Assembly (NCBI GenBank): GCA_964036045.1
Contig: OZ038382.1
Location: forward strand, 152,966,961 to 153,030,960
DNA length: 64,000 nucleotides
Direction of reading: 5' to 3'
DNA from: Eutreptiella sp. 'Long Island Sound 2002'
Taxonomy: Eukaryota; Euglenozoa; Euglenophyceae; Eutreptiales; Eutreptiaceae
This document shows, one piece after another, positions 31,142 through 42,024 of this stretch; within the stretch, counting starts at the first letter, position 1; every line of letters starts with the position of its first letter. The notes beneath the pieces are model-generated. The model saw nothing but the letters and a program-made list of their open reading frames with translations, was not told where the DNA came from and searched no databases. The translations under genes and the position numbers were made by a program.

Positions 31142-31210
31142 TTTTTTTTTTTTTTTTTTTTTCCAAAAAAAAAAAAACAAGAAAACAAGAAAAAAAAAAC
31201 AAAAAAAAAC
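31142..31210 (+). repeat. T21-CC-A12 inverted homopolymer and A-rich tract
   Basis: 21 T, CC, 12 A, then A-rich sequence interrupted by C or G. The T and A runs can fold into a 12-bp hairpin. It is not at the LINE 3' end, which is about 800 bases further on. Confidence 0.9.
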
Positions 31211-31280
31211 GAAAATTAGGGGGGGAGGAAGAGGGACACAACCACCCATGGCACATGCGCACCGCACACAGCACGCACAC

Positions 31281-31450
31281 CGGTGAACAGGAGCCCAGTG
31301 GCCCAGGACACCGCACATGCAACACAACACACAGAGCGAGCACACCGGTGAACAGGAGCCAGCTGGCCCAGGACACCGCAGACGCACCACAGCAAACCGC
31401 GCGGGCACACCGGTGAACAGGAGCCCAGCGGCCCAGGACACTGCACACAC
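31281..31450 (+). repeat. Three 65-bp tandem units
   Basis: CGGTGAACAGGAGCC recurs at 31281, 31346 and 31411 with the following CCCAGGACAC also conserved; the third unit is partial. Confidence 0.9.
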
Positions 31451-32007
31451 GTAGGGCGGCCGAGGGACAGGAAAGAACCAATACCCCATGGGTCGGACGC
31501 ACTGGGGCGACCCAGCCGACCCACCGGGCCAGTGGCAGGAGCGGTACTCCAAGGCCACTGGTCCGAGCCCGGCCAGGCTGCATCGGGGACCATGGCAAAC
31601 GTCACCCGGAGCCATGGAAGCAACCGGTGACAGGCGAGCCGGTACACAGTCCAGGAGGGGGTGACCTGCCAAGCAGAGTGGCCCCGCAACTCAAGCCACA
31701 AGGGTGAGGCGGTCGTACCGTAGACAAGCGGGAGCAATACCCCTTGTGGTGAGAGATACTCCACACGGCTGGGCAGCCCCCCAGAGCTGCCGCCCAAAGG
31801 AGGGGGCATGTGGCCCTACCCATGGACACATGTGGGGACACCCTCCCACCTGGGACACATGGACCGGGTGGCCGCGACAATGCCTTCCCAAGCACATGCG
31901 GGAGCGGCTCAAGAGGCACCTGACATAGGGCAGTGGGAGGGACAGGACGTCCCCTTGGTAACACCTTCTTCCTGCAATGTCAAAGGAGGCATCCCGAGCT
32001 CCCGAAG

Positions 32008-32024
32008 ATACCTACCTACCTACC
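32008..32024 (+). repeat. TACC-repeat 3' tail of LINE B
   Basis: ATACCTACCTACCTACC ends exactly where the right copy of the 1563-bp repeat begins. Short microsatellite tails replace poly(A) in several LINE clades. Confidence 0.7.
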
Positions 32025-33587
32025 TTATTTCGAAAGGAACCACAATTTTCGTCCTCCAGTTGATGCCTTTGCAAACAAAAAGAATAAAAGATTTCCGAAG
32101 TTCTACGACGATGCCTGGAGTGAGGACTGGTCTGAACCTCTATGGATCAATCCGCCCTTCGACGTTTTCCCTCGTGTGGTGCAGAAGCTGAAGCAATCCG
32201 GCGCAAAGGCGATTTTAATTGTCCCCAACTGGCCAAGACAATCTTGGTTCAAGGACATTATGGACATTTCAATCGACATTGTCGAGCTACCTCACAAGGG
32301 AGTGAAGCTGTATTGCGAAGACAATGGCAAGCCTTTGCCACAGCGCTCGTGGAGCACGTTGGCGTGCTTAGTTGACGGGAATCTGGGAGATTATTGGCAA
32401 GATGGCAGTGAAATGGGAAGAGAAGAGGTCATCTCAAATTCCTCAAGAATCGACGAAGTTAAGGTGGATGAAGACGATCGAGAGCGGAATCCCGACGTAT
32501 CGTCGCGGAAGGAGGGAAGGACAATCGGCGTCCCTCAAGAGAACGCCTCCATCCATTACAATTCGTCCCCATCAGACAAGAATCAAGCCAAAAATGTCAA
32601 GATTTCAACCACGAATGATGACAAATCTCCAAGAATCTCGCCTGAATTGACAGGAATGCAGCTGAATTCGTCCGACCATCCCTTCAAGACATTCGTGGAC
32701 CCCCTTCATTGGTGGGATCCCACGGAGGAGCGAGCTCAGGTGAGCTTCATCCGCCAGCAATGCGACGAAGAAGTTTGGAATGAAGTGGCCAAGAATATGA
32801 GACCACGACCAACAATTCGCAAATTGGTGGACATAATGTCGGTGATTAAATGTGGGAATCAGGTCGACGGAGACAAGATATCTGCAAGAAGGGACGCAGT
32901 GTTCGAAGATTATCAAGATGACGTGCTGAGTGGAAAGTTGTGGAAAAACCCCCCAATTCGATGTGAAAATGGGGAAGCCAAGATTGACATAATCGAAGGC
33001 TCAAAGGTGCACAAACAACGTCCATTCTATCTCCACGGCACCAAAGCAGATGCCCTGCGAAAGATTATTGAGCGCAATCTCTATGAGTTCGGTTCGTTGG
33101 AGGGCTGCATGAGTTCTGAGTGGTGTTCAGCACCATTTACTGTGCCAAAACCCCCACCTGCTGACCAATCCAGCATAGATGCTTGGCGTCTAGTGGTGGA
33201 TTACAGAGCCCTGAATGCCGCCACGGTACCAGACGCGCATCCCTTTCCTTTAATCGAGAAGGAGATTGCCGCGAGAGCCAAAGGCAAGCTCTTTACTCTG
33301 TTGGATTTGCGCCATGGCTTTCACCAAATGCCACTTCGAAAGGAGGATAGGCATTTGACGGCAATGTGCACGCCCTGTGGCACTGTCCAGTGGACTGTAC
33401 TGCCGATGGGTCTGAAGAATGCGCCGTCGATGTTCCAGAAGATGATGGAGACTATTTTATTTCAGAAGCACAAGTCTCTGGATTTACAAGTATTCTGCAG
33501 CATCTACATTGATGACCTTCTGATTGCCACGCTGTTGGGAAAAAACGTTGATGAGTGCCTGAAGTTGCACGAAGAACAAGTTCGAAA
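32025..33587 (+). repeat. 1563-bp direct repeat flanking LINE B, right copy
   Basis: Collinear with 20491-22053. This copy keeps the Trp codon and the YIDD motif and continues into the rest of pol. Confidence 0.92.
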
Positions 33588-34146
33588 TGTTCTCGAAGTC
33601 CTTCGACAAGAGAAGCTCGTGTGTGGACCCAAGAAGGGCAAGATGTTCCTCCAGAGTGTGGAATTTTGTGGCTCTGTCTTGGAAGATGGGACAAGAAGAC
33701 CAGCCCCAGGAAAAATGGCTGCCCTGCAGCTATGGGAAAGGCCTAAAACCATCACGCAGCTTCGTGCCTTTTTAGGCTGCTGCAATTACTACCACAAGTT
33801 CCTTCCTCTCTACGCCAAGTTGTCTGGTCCATTGACAGAGTTACTCAAGGTTGGCAAAATAGAAGGAAAGAAAGGATCTCAAGTCAAGCTCAAGTGGACG
33901 CCAGAATGTGAAGAAGCCTTTACTGGTCTCAAGGAAGCACTGGCAAATGTGGTTACATTAAAGACTCCGTGGTTGGATGGAAGACCTTTTGATATTCGTA
34001 CAGACGCCAGTCGTTACGCCATTGGTGCTACGATCGAACAAGTCGATGACGAAGGTCACCATCATCCTCTGGCTTTCTGGTCTCGCAAGCTTACAACAAG
34101 ACAGCGAAATTGGACTCCAAGGGAACAAGAAGCCTACGCGTTATGA
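32025..34146 (+). pseudogene. Element 1 pol, right part: Dam-like domain, RT, RNase H start
   Basis: Coding resumes in the middle of the Dam-like domain (WINPPF intact) and continues through the acidic linker, RT (VVDYRALNAATV, HGFHQMPL, YIDD, FLGCCNYYHKFLPLY) and RNase H (FDIRTDASRYAIGATIEQVD, FWSRKL). The frame stops at TGA 34144, where comparison with element 2 shows a small deletion just after EQEAYA; the next frame resumes with EGWILGHRVEVLTDHKSLE. The few codons before 32025 in the open frame are LINE B tail. Intact RT residues suggest this copy is nearer the ancestral sequence than the left one. Confidence 0.88.
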
Positions 34147-36217
34147 AGGTTGGATCTTGGGCCATCGCGTTGAGGTACTGACTGACCACAAGTCACTGGA
34201 GAGCTGGAGGACAGAACATGTGGATACCCCTGGTGGACCAGCTAGGAGGAGAGGCCGTTGGCATGAAACGCTCAGCAGATTTGACCTCCATGTGACTTAC
34301 ATTCCGGGTCGCTACAATACAGTGGCGGACGCCCTGAGTCGCTGGGCCTACCCAGCCTCAGAGGCTTACTCTGAAGGGAGTTTTCATGGGACAGCGACGG
34401 ATAAAGCTGAAGTGATCGAATTTGATAAGGAGGAACAAGCACTGATCAAGAAACATTGTCTCCAATGTTCGATTAAAAATCGGATGAAGGTGGATTTGGT
34501 CAGATGCAAGGAGATTACCAAGGCAGATCAGACTGCAGAAGTTACCTCTGACTCTGAGTCGTCGCCGCCACTCCTGAATGTGTTTCCTACGACGAGATCC
34601 AAAGCGAAATCCACGCTCTCTCCACAACAAAAGGACAAGGAAACTTCCTTCGTCTATGCGGATTGGACAAAGATGTACAAGGAGGACAGCTTCTTTGGGT
34701 CTGTATACCACAAGTTGAAAGGGGACAAGCCTTACGACTCTGAGGAGACGTCTGATTTCAAAATCCAAGGCGACAAGTTATTTTGGCAAGGACGGATTTG
34801 TGTTCCTGATTGTCTGATTGACCAATATGTCAAACAATGGCATCGGAATGAGACAGCCCACACACATTCTCGTGTTCTGGAGCAGGAGCTACGACACAGA
34901 GTGTACACACAGGACCTCAAGAGTGCCTGTGAGCGAGTTGCCAGAGGATGCAAGCAATGTCAGGCGACCATCCCAAAGAATCAAAAGGCAGAAGGATTAC
35001 TGAAGGGATTACCAATTCCTGAGAGGCTGTTCGACAAGGTGACGGCGGATGTCTTCGGGTTGGGACAAATCCAAGAGGAATGTCTCTACACGAGGAAGCC
35101 TATCGATGGGGTTTTGTTAATTCAAGACCGCCACAGTGGCTACATCCAGGTCCTCCCTTGCAACACGAAGCATCTCACCTCTGAAATGGCTGCCAAGTGG
35201 ACTGCAAGTCAGTGGATGAGTAACTGGGATGTGCCCAGTGAAATTCTGACCGACAGTGGGAGAGAGTTCATTGGGACTTGGTGGGAGAACATGTGTGCTC
35301 TATTGGGAGTTCATCATCTTCGTGCCCGAGTCTACGACCATCGAGCCCTCCCTGCTGAACGCGCTGGAAGAATTCTTATCAGCATTCTGAGAAAATTCCT
35401 GGCGACTGAAAAAGACTACAATTGGTTGGAGACAATTTACTGTGTCTTGAGGAGATACCATCGTACCAAGAATTACACTGGATTAAGTCCGAATGAGCTT
35501 GTTTTTGGTCGTGAGAAGATGGGTCCAGGACCAGTGATGTATCATCCAAGGCAGTGTTACAACACATCGCAATGGTTTGAGAGGATCAAGGATTTAGAGT
35601 CCAAGTGGATCCAAGCAAAAGTGGAGAGTCAAGCAGATTGGTTGAATTTCAAAAATAAGTCAAGAACGCATGGAAAACCCTTCGAGAAAGGCCAGCAAGT
35701 TTGGCTTCGTAAGTCAGACGAGACCCTGAAGGACGACGACAAATTGTTACCTTTGTGGGATGGCCCATTCCAAGTCAGTGGTCAACTAAGTGAGACTACA
35801 TTCAACATTGAAATTGAGCCAGGCAGGCATCAAGAAGTACATCAAGACCGTTTGAAGGCCGAGGTACCCTGCCCCAAAGGAAGGTTCAAGCCTCTCTATT
35901 GGACTTCGAAGTACCTGAGCGACAGGAAGATGGTCACAAGCAGTTTCGAGTTGGAGAAGATTCTTGATTACAAGAAAAATGCTCGAAACAAGTGGTACTT
36001 TCTGTGCAGATGGAAAGGATTCGGTCCAGAGGAAGACAAATGGGAGCCAGCTTCAAGCTTTATCCATGGGTATACGGACACTTTCATCAAGTTCCTGAAG
36101 AAACACCCTGAGATTGACAAAGAGCTCTCACTGATCAAGGATTGTGTCACCAAGGAAGACTTACAAGCACAAGAAGAAGCTCCGATTGTGGCAGAATCAA
36201 TTCGAGACAAGATCTGA
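34142..36217 (+). CDS. Element 1 RNase H end, integrase and chromodomain
   Basis: Coding sense begins at 34142 (the frame is open from 33977). It holds VEVLTDHKSLESW and DALSRWAYP of RNase H, a spacer, and an integrase zinc region (HTHSRVLEQ...GCKQCQA). The integrase core follows with Asp in VTADVFGLG, Asp in ILTDSGREFIGTWW and Glu in ALPAERAGRILI, then LRRYHRTKNYTGLSPNELVF, the GPF motif (LLPLWDGPFQVSGQL) and a C-terminal chromodomain (ELEKILDYKK...CRWKGFGPEEDKWEPASSF). It is uninterrupted over about 690 codons. It integrates cDNA; the chromodomain probably guides site choice. Confidence 0.92.
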   Translation, partial: YEGWILGHRVEVLTDHKSLESWRTEHVDTPGGPARRRGRWHETLSRFDLHVTYIPGRYNTVADALSRWAYPASEAYSEGSFHGTATDKAEVIEFDKEEQALIKKHCLQCSIKNRMKVDLVRCKEITKADQTAEVTSDSESSPPLLNVFPTTRSKAKSTLSPQQKDKETSFVYADWTKMYKEDSFFGSVYHKLKGDKPYDSEETSDFKIQGDKLFWQGRICVPDCLIDQYVKQWHRNETAHTHSRVLEQELRHRVYTQDLKSACERVARGCKQCQATIPKNQKAEGLLKGLPIPERLFDKVTADVFGLGQIQEECLYTRKPIDGVLLIQDRHSGYIQVLPCNTKHLTSEMAAKWTASQWMSNWDVPSEILTDSGREFIGTWWENMCALLGVHHLRARVYDHRALPAERAGRILISILRKFLATEKDYNWLETIYCVLRRYHRTKNYTGLSPNELVFGREKMGPGPVMYHPRQCYNTSQWFERIKDLESKWIQAKVESQADWLNFKNKSRTHGKPFEKGQQVWLRKSDETLKDDDKLLPLWDGPFQVSGQLSETTFNIEIEPGRHQEVHQDRLKAEVPCPKGRFKPLYWTSKYLSDRKMVTSSFELEKILDYKKNARNKWYFLCRWKGFGPEEDKWEPASSFIHGYTDTFIKFLKKHPEIDKELSLIKDCVTKEDLQAQEEAPIVAESIRDKI

Positions 36218-37554
36218 TCAGAATTGAAATCGCCGAAGCTTTCGAAAAGGTTTACGGCCTACACATACCCTTGGCATGGGGACAAAACAGTCCTGACGCA
36301 TCGTCTATGTGGTTCGATGAACAGATGATGGGACATTCTGGGGTCATCCTGGTCATTCCATCCATCATTACTATCATGGTCATCATGTGAATCATGTGCT
36401 TCATTGTAGATGATTCCAATCCGAAGATCAGAAGGGCCATTATCCTCAACCACGACGACACTCTCGTGTTTAGCTGTCGACTGGACCCCTCTACTCGCCT
36501 TGGGAAGGACTCGTTCAAGTTCGTGCTCATTACAGAGATTCTGGCACATGACTGCATCTGATCCATTTCATGTGTTTGACGGATCTGCTGAGAATGTAAT
36601 TTCAATCAGCTCTTACATTGAGACTGTTGGTTTGTTTTTCAATCGACCGCTGTCAAAGAGCTTATATAGACCAAGTGACAACGATGATGTTCTTACTTGT
36701 GTCGACTCGCTGTTCATCTGTGGATTGTGTTGGAATCCCCCTCAGAATCAGCTCAATTTTGGCAAATTCCTGGTACCAAGCACTGGATGCTTATATATTC
36801 TGGGACTATAATGAGTCAATTACCACTTCTGGCTCATACTGGATTAAACATGAAGCCCTGAAGACGATACTGACAGTGTGATGTACACTCACTGGGTTTT
36901 CTTGGCTATCATTACTCTTGCATGATTGGATTTCCATCATGGGATTCATCATCATCATGAGGATTTGACCTGGATTGGCTATGAATGAGAACTGGATTTC
37001 CGTTCAACACAACACACAGAGTCTATCGACAATGAATTGGACCTGTATTGGCTTGTTGCAGATTTCGCCACCCTCAATCCGTGTGCAATTCACTGATTTT
37101 GGTCTCAGTTCAGGCACACTTTGTACCATAATCTGGCATCTGGTCTCATGACTGCAAATGACACCAGCCAGTTTCACATATCTTGGACTCCATGAAGGGA
37201 TACCCTATTTTTTTGACGCTTGACGACATGGCGACGCTCGTTTTCTGTTTTCTGGCAGTGGGATGTCAGATGCTGATTTCATCATGAATGATGGATCATG
37301 GATCATCATGTACATTCTCCACTCAGACTTTCAATTTTCGAATTTTCGAGCTTGAACGGCGCTTTTTCTGTGTGCCCTAAGGTACCTATGCGTTTCATTC
37401 AAGTCGATGGCCATCGCGAAGCACAGATCTCAGCACAATTTTGCTCAATTCAGCTCATTTTCACACATTTTGCCTTAGATTAGTCGGTTTTTGGTCACTT
37501 TCGCCGTTTCGTTCACTTCACTTGACCCAGCCTGACATACTGGCGTATGTTTTC
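36218..37554 (+). other. Element 1 3' internal non-coding region
   Basis: 1.3 kb between pol stop and polypurine tract, AT-rich, with many CATCATG-type short repeats but no convincing frame. Confidence 0.6.
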
Positions 37555-37564
37555 AGAGGGGGAG
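37555..37564 (+). other. Polypurine tract, element 1
   Basis: AGAGGGGGAG immediately before the TGTAAC start of the 3' LTR. Confidence 0.88.
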
Positions 37565-37961
37565 TGTAACGGCAGCAGTGACAGCACTCAGATTATACAT
37601 CAATGTGATCAGAATTTCAATGATTCTCAGATGTACATTAGTGCAGTAAATTTTCCGCTTGTTTTCATGTTTTCCGTTCGCCGCCAGATGTCGCCTGTGA
37701 GCGCGCGTCGAGTCGCATTTGTCTTTCGTGATTTCCCAATCGGATTTATTTAAATTATTTCGAATGATTTCACGTTGTGTCATTATGTGCGATGAATGCG
37801 CATTGAGATTCTATGTCGCTCCCAGAGGCTCGATATGGGTCTGAAGAGGGTCATGTGGGTTCGGAGATATCAGGGGCAGTGTCGGGCGTTACGACCCCTG
37901 CGGCATCAAGGCTACAGGCTTCGCAGTTACAAGAAAGATCAACCACTATGCAGCGGTTACA
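37565..37961 (+). repeat. Element 1 3' LTR
   Basis: 397 bp; three mismatches to 5567-5963. Confidence 0.92.
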
Positions 37962-37966
37962 TCCAA
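37962..37966. repeat. Target-site duplication TCCAA, right of element 1
   Basis: Matches 5562-5566. Confidence 0.9.
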
Positions 37967-38919
37967 TCCACGCTGCGGACTTCCGTTCAGCACACCGGTC
38001 GTCCCACGGTGGCGGGCATGTACAAGAATTGCACCAAAGAGGAAAGCCCTGAAATTGGCACATGAGCACAAATAAAGCAAAGCTGGGGAAAGATGGAAAC
38101 GTACACAATCACAGCCATAGACCCCTCATTCGCTGGACTCAGGACCTTCCCTTGACTCGCCAACATGTTGCCCTGAACCAAGTCAAATAAGATGGCTAAA
38201 TGCCATGTGTCAAAAGTCACTACACAAACCCCAAAACTGTGTTCCCTCCCAAGCCTCTAAATCCCAGCCCAATAGGGGAGGTGGCCTGTCATGGCCTATA
38301 GTGGCACTCAGGACCATGCCCTACCCTGACATAACCTTGGTTGGGCTTGGAGTCGATTGGACTTGGAGAACTGCCCCATGAAGATGACCTCACAACATGG
38401 CAAAATCAGGCAAATCACACCATTATGCCCAAAAGTCAATTATATACTCAAAAATGCATATGGCAAATATCCAAATGCTCCATGCATGTGTCAAACCCGG
38501 AAGTAGTATACAAGGGTGATATAGACCAAAGGTCCATGCCCAAGAATATCCCATCATTGGCTCCGAAACCGCTCCGGTTATGTACATGACATGCTTCACA
38601 AGTCAACTCATGAATTTGAGACCTAATTTTCTGAGGCCTCGTGTGCCACGCCAAAGTGACCACGTGATCCGGCATATGGTGAGGTACAACACCGAAGCAT
38701 ATGCCAACATATAGGCAACATACCATAGTTCACGGATCTCTAGGCACTTTACTGTTAGCCGAACAGTTGAGCACATAAAACACAAAAATGAGCATAGAAT
38801 GAGGTCAAAAACATGCAAATAATGCCAAATTCAAGATAATTACAATAGTATATAACTTCGCTCACCCATGGTATTAACATATGATTCAAAACACAATTGC
38901 TTGGGACTATTTGCCAACA
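37967..38919 (-). repeat. Element 5 3' LTR, second part (right end inferred)
   Basis: 37967 to ~38109 matches 63852-64000, the continuation of the other LTR. The far end is proposed at 38919 because minus-strand TGTTGGC there follows a purine tract (AAGTGGGGGGAT), the usual 3' LTR junction. This would give an LTR of about 1150 bp. Confidence 0.5.
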
Positions 38920-40528
38920 ATCCCCCCACTTGGATCCCCACATGGACGCATAGGGACACCTTCGAACCTCCTCCCAACACGCACCACGAAAATGGGAAAA
39001 TTAATAATGGCGCTTGTGGGTCGCTCCGTAAGCCCTCCCACATGCACTATATGAGCGGTAGACTTAGTCTAGCGCTATGGAGTTCACCATTGGGACATGG
39101 GCGAAGCCCTTGCCACGCCTGACTCCATATATCTTCCTACAAACGGAGATATATAACATGGGCGTGAGCATATCGAAGCACATAACATGCATATAATGCA
39201 TACCCTCAAAACGTGGCTCCCACCATGATATGTCATGCCCCTCCATGGACATAACTACACGTTAAAAATACGTAGGAACCCGAGGAAAGTTGCTATGCAA
39301 CCCCAACCCTCATGCGGTACACTCGAAAGTCGCAATAAAATATTCGGTTGCACAGTCCAAGAGTTATATATCACTTTCTACCCTCTTGACCATTATCCCT
39401 TGCCATACCAGGCATGTGTACACACCAAAGGCGTTTGATGCATCCTAAATTAAGTTGACACCAAGGCGGTTCCAACCCAATTCTCGAAATTGAGACTACT
39501 GGCGGTGAGCCGGAGATTTGACCTTTCAAAGTGGCCTCACGAGTCATTTTTGTTTCACATATATCTCCAAGCAAAACGAAGGGCATAACAAAAGGAAGGT
39601 TGATTTGTGATCGGGGAAAAATGTAGGACCACTCGAGACTCGTCATATCAAGTGCGGCGATGTCGAAGTCCAAAATCCGATTCTGAAAGTCTGAAAAAAT
39701 TGGATTAAGTTTGCGAGTGTATAATATGAAAATTGCGGAAGCAACCAACCCTTTACTGATGAAATCTGACCCTTCATCGGGGTTTCCGCCAAAATATCTG
39801 TAAATAACAGTTAACCAATCGGTTACCGCAAAATCGCGAGCCAACTGACAGTCGCCGATACATTGACAATCAGAACGGAAGGCTGAAAAATTACGGAAAC
39901 ATTATGATAAAAAAACAATGTTGATTCCTGATATTTTGATATATAAATCTCAGCTGGCGGCGCCTCGGTACTGGATATGGCCGCTCATAGCCGGAATGGC
40001 CAGACCTATTGCACTATCACATCTGGTTAGGTGAGTTGGATGGGAGAGTATGATATCCGCCAACGGCGGCTTGCCGGCACATAGATACACACCCCAAGTG
40101 CCCCAAAGATGGCCACGGGGGTCAGAACCGGCTTCACCCCCCTTCTCAGAGCGTTGTTACCGCTCGGAAGTCATTGAAGAGAGGACGGGAGGACCCCAAT
40201 GGGCTCGACCCCCCCCCCATTGTCCCAAGGACACATGGAGGCCCCACACACGTCGTAGGCGTCCCCCACGCCCCAAGGGAGGGGTGAGGACACTCATAAT
40301 CGGTGCCCTACACCATATCCGGTCTCCTCTTGATCTACAACATGGACCAAGGGGATCAAAGATAGAGAAACGTTGTCGGTCGACCTAAATAAGTATACCA
40401 CAATGAAATATATATTTGGAGATGGAGTGAAGGTGGTATATGGCCAATCAACTCCCAAAAATTCCCGGATGAACGCCCTCACCCGTCTCCCAAGCACAAA
40501 AACAAACGAAAATGCCAAGGGGGATCCA
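38920..40528 (-). other. Element 5 3' internal non-coding region
   Basis: No credible frame on either strand; AT-rich, with a 10-C run at about 40210. Its position between the proposed LTR end and the pol stop fits an untranslated 3' region. Confidence 0.45.
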
Positions 40529-41611
40529 TTACGGTGGTACAGCAGCCACCAAATGGACCAACACGTCCTTGACATCCAAAGAAATGTTCTTTTTCTTCAG
40601 ATAGTCCATCCAGACCGTGGTGTACCTCGGCACAAAGCTGCTCGGAGGCTCCCACGAGTCCCTGGATGCGGCGAATCCCTTCCAACGGACTTTATAAAGC
40701 CTCCCCCCAGGCGTCCCCGGATCTGGCTTGTCCGCCAGGATCTTCTCGGCGGTGAAGTCGTCGTCCTCACCCTCGTCGTCCGAGTCCACATCGCCGGCCG
40801 TGAACTCCAAGGTGACGGGACGTCCGCTGGGGTCTGGTGCTCGGGGACGAAGCTGGGTATGGTCGCGGTCCAGGATCTTGTTATCCCCCACACGAACCGC
40901 ATACACATCCTGCCCGACCTTCCGCACGATCACCCCCGGCACATACCATGATGCCTGCCGATGCCTGGACAGGACATCCTTGTGGTGCCGCTCCACCCAT
41001 ACGGTGTCTTGGAGAGCATACTTCTGGACCTTTGCTTGCTTGAAGTACTTGGCCCTCTTCTCATGCTCGTCCTGAAGTGCCTTGCACACCTTGGCCGCCG
41101 TGTCGTCCGCCTCAGCCATCATGGCGTTCGCATTCCGGGCCACTTTGCCATGACTCAACCACGGGAGAGTGCGTGACACTCGATCCCGTAGGAACAGGAT
41201 ACGATGGGGCGACAGTGCAGTGGGTCCCGGAAGGTCGTGATACACCTGGAGTACTCTCCACAGCGAATTATACCAATTCCAGCACGGTTCGTCGATGTGC
41301 AGCTGGCGGAACTTTTCGAACATCTGCCGCCTGGCCACCTCAGCACGGCCATTCGACCGGCTGTGGTACGCCACGGTCTTGGCATGCCGAATCCCCATGT
41401 GCTTGCACATCGTCTTGAACCACGTCCCCACGAATTGACTGCCCCGATCGCTGCAGATGACAGCTGGGACATCAAAAATCGTCAGCCAATGCCTGATCAT
41501 GGCATTAGCGACGGTCTTGGCCTGCAGCCCCACTCCATGCTTGTCCTTCTTGTCCTTCTTCTTGGACTTCTTGCCAGGGACCGCCACGATATACCCACTG
41601 TGCCTATCCAC
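40529..41611 (-). pseudogene. Element 5 integrase core and chromodomain
   Basis: Contains MDRHSGYIVAVPGKKS, the second catalytic Asp in VICSDRGSQFVGTWF, Glu in RSNGRAEVARRQ and YHDLPGPTALSPHRILF. A C-terminal chromodomain (TAEKILADKP...YKVRWKGFAASRDSWEPPSSF) ends near residue 345. The first catalytic Asp (SMAMDVFTM) is in the preceding frame, so a frameshift lies near 41600. The DRHSG signature is typical of Ty3/gypsy integrases. Confidence 0.85.
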
Positions 41612-42006
41612 TGCCAGGATGACACAGTCGTAGGTCTCTCCCCCTCCACGGTGACCTCAGGCATGGTGAATACATCCATGGCCATGGACCGCATAGGGGC
41701 CTCCGGTATAGCCGTATACACCGGGTTGCCCGCTGTGGAGTGGTTGGGGCTCTTCGTGGCCCGACACACGGCACAGTCGCTGCAGTACTTCTCCAGGAGG
41801 GCGTAGTACCCCGGTGGGAACTTGAAGCGCCACTGCAGGTCCTGCTGCATCTTGTCCCGACCAGGATGCATGAGCTGGGCGTTATGCCAGTGGTCAATGA
41901 GCTCCTCCATTCGGTTCTCTGGGACCAATAGCTTGTCCTTGAGGAACAGTTTGTCCCCATCCTCGGTCAAGCCCTCAGGCCATTCGTCGTCCGACGGGGC
42001 GCTCAC
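41497..42006 (-). pseudogene. Element 5 integrase N-terminal zinc region
   Basis: It has HNAQLMHPGRDKMQQ and YCSDCAVCRATK, giving an HHCC-type zinc-binding domain, followed by RSMAMDVFTMPEV with the first catalytic Asp. It is in the same frame as the RT/RNase H piece upstream, separated by TGA 42025-42027. The frame loses sense beyond about 41640, where the core continues in another frame. Confidence 0.82.
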
Positions 42007-42024
42007 GGCATTCCAGTACTTGCT

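Larger units (their letters stand above)
30698..32007 (+). other. LINE B 3' non-coding region
   Basis: No sustained frame. It contains a T21-CC-A12 tract (31142-31176) followed by an A-rich stretch to ~31210, and three 65-bp tandem units (31281-31450). Confidence 0.6.
22054..32024 (+). mobile_element. LINE B: 5'-truncated GC-rich non-LTR retrotransposon
   Basis: 9971 bases between the two copies of the 1563-bp repeat. The left end begins inside an RT domain, after the catalytic motif, as in 5'-truncated LINEs. The right end is a short TACC-repeat tail (32008-32024) abutting the right repeat copy. All coding sense is on the plus strand: RT thumb, RNase H and zinc motif (22056-25604), then several kb of further frames with a RING-like finger and low-complexity Pro/His/Thr regions to about 30700. 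The plus strand is very C-rich and G-poor. Long coding sequence 3' of the RT is unusual for LINEs. Confidence 0.8.
5567..37961 (+). mobile_element. Element 1: Ty3/gypsy chromodomain retrotransposon carrying two insertions
   Basis: Complete ends: 397-bp LTRs beginning TGTAAC and ending GTTACA, 5-bp duplication TCCAA, PBS, polypurine tract. Without element 2 (7770-18535) and the LINE B insertion with one copy of its 1563-bp repeat, the internal order is gag, protease, Dam-like domain, RT, RNase H, integrase, chromodomain. Lesions: a TGA and a lost catalytic Asp in the left RT copy, and a small frameshifting deletion near 34140. The LTRs differ at three positions (5783-ish, 5832-ish, 5902-ish). 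Confidence 0.9.

Noticed and set aside
31271-31450. CRISPR-like array
   Set aside because: Three 65-bp direct tandem units without unique spacers, in a eukaryotic retrotransposon.
37813-38065. Separate small genes at the 3' LTR of element 1
   Set aside because: They are the LTR-encoded gag N terminus read out into flanking DNA.
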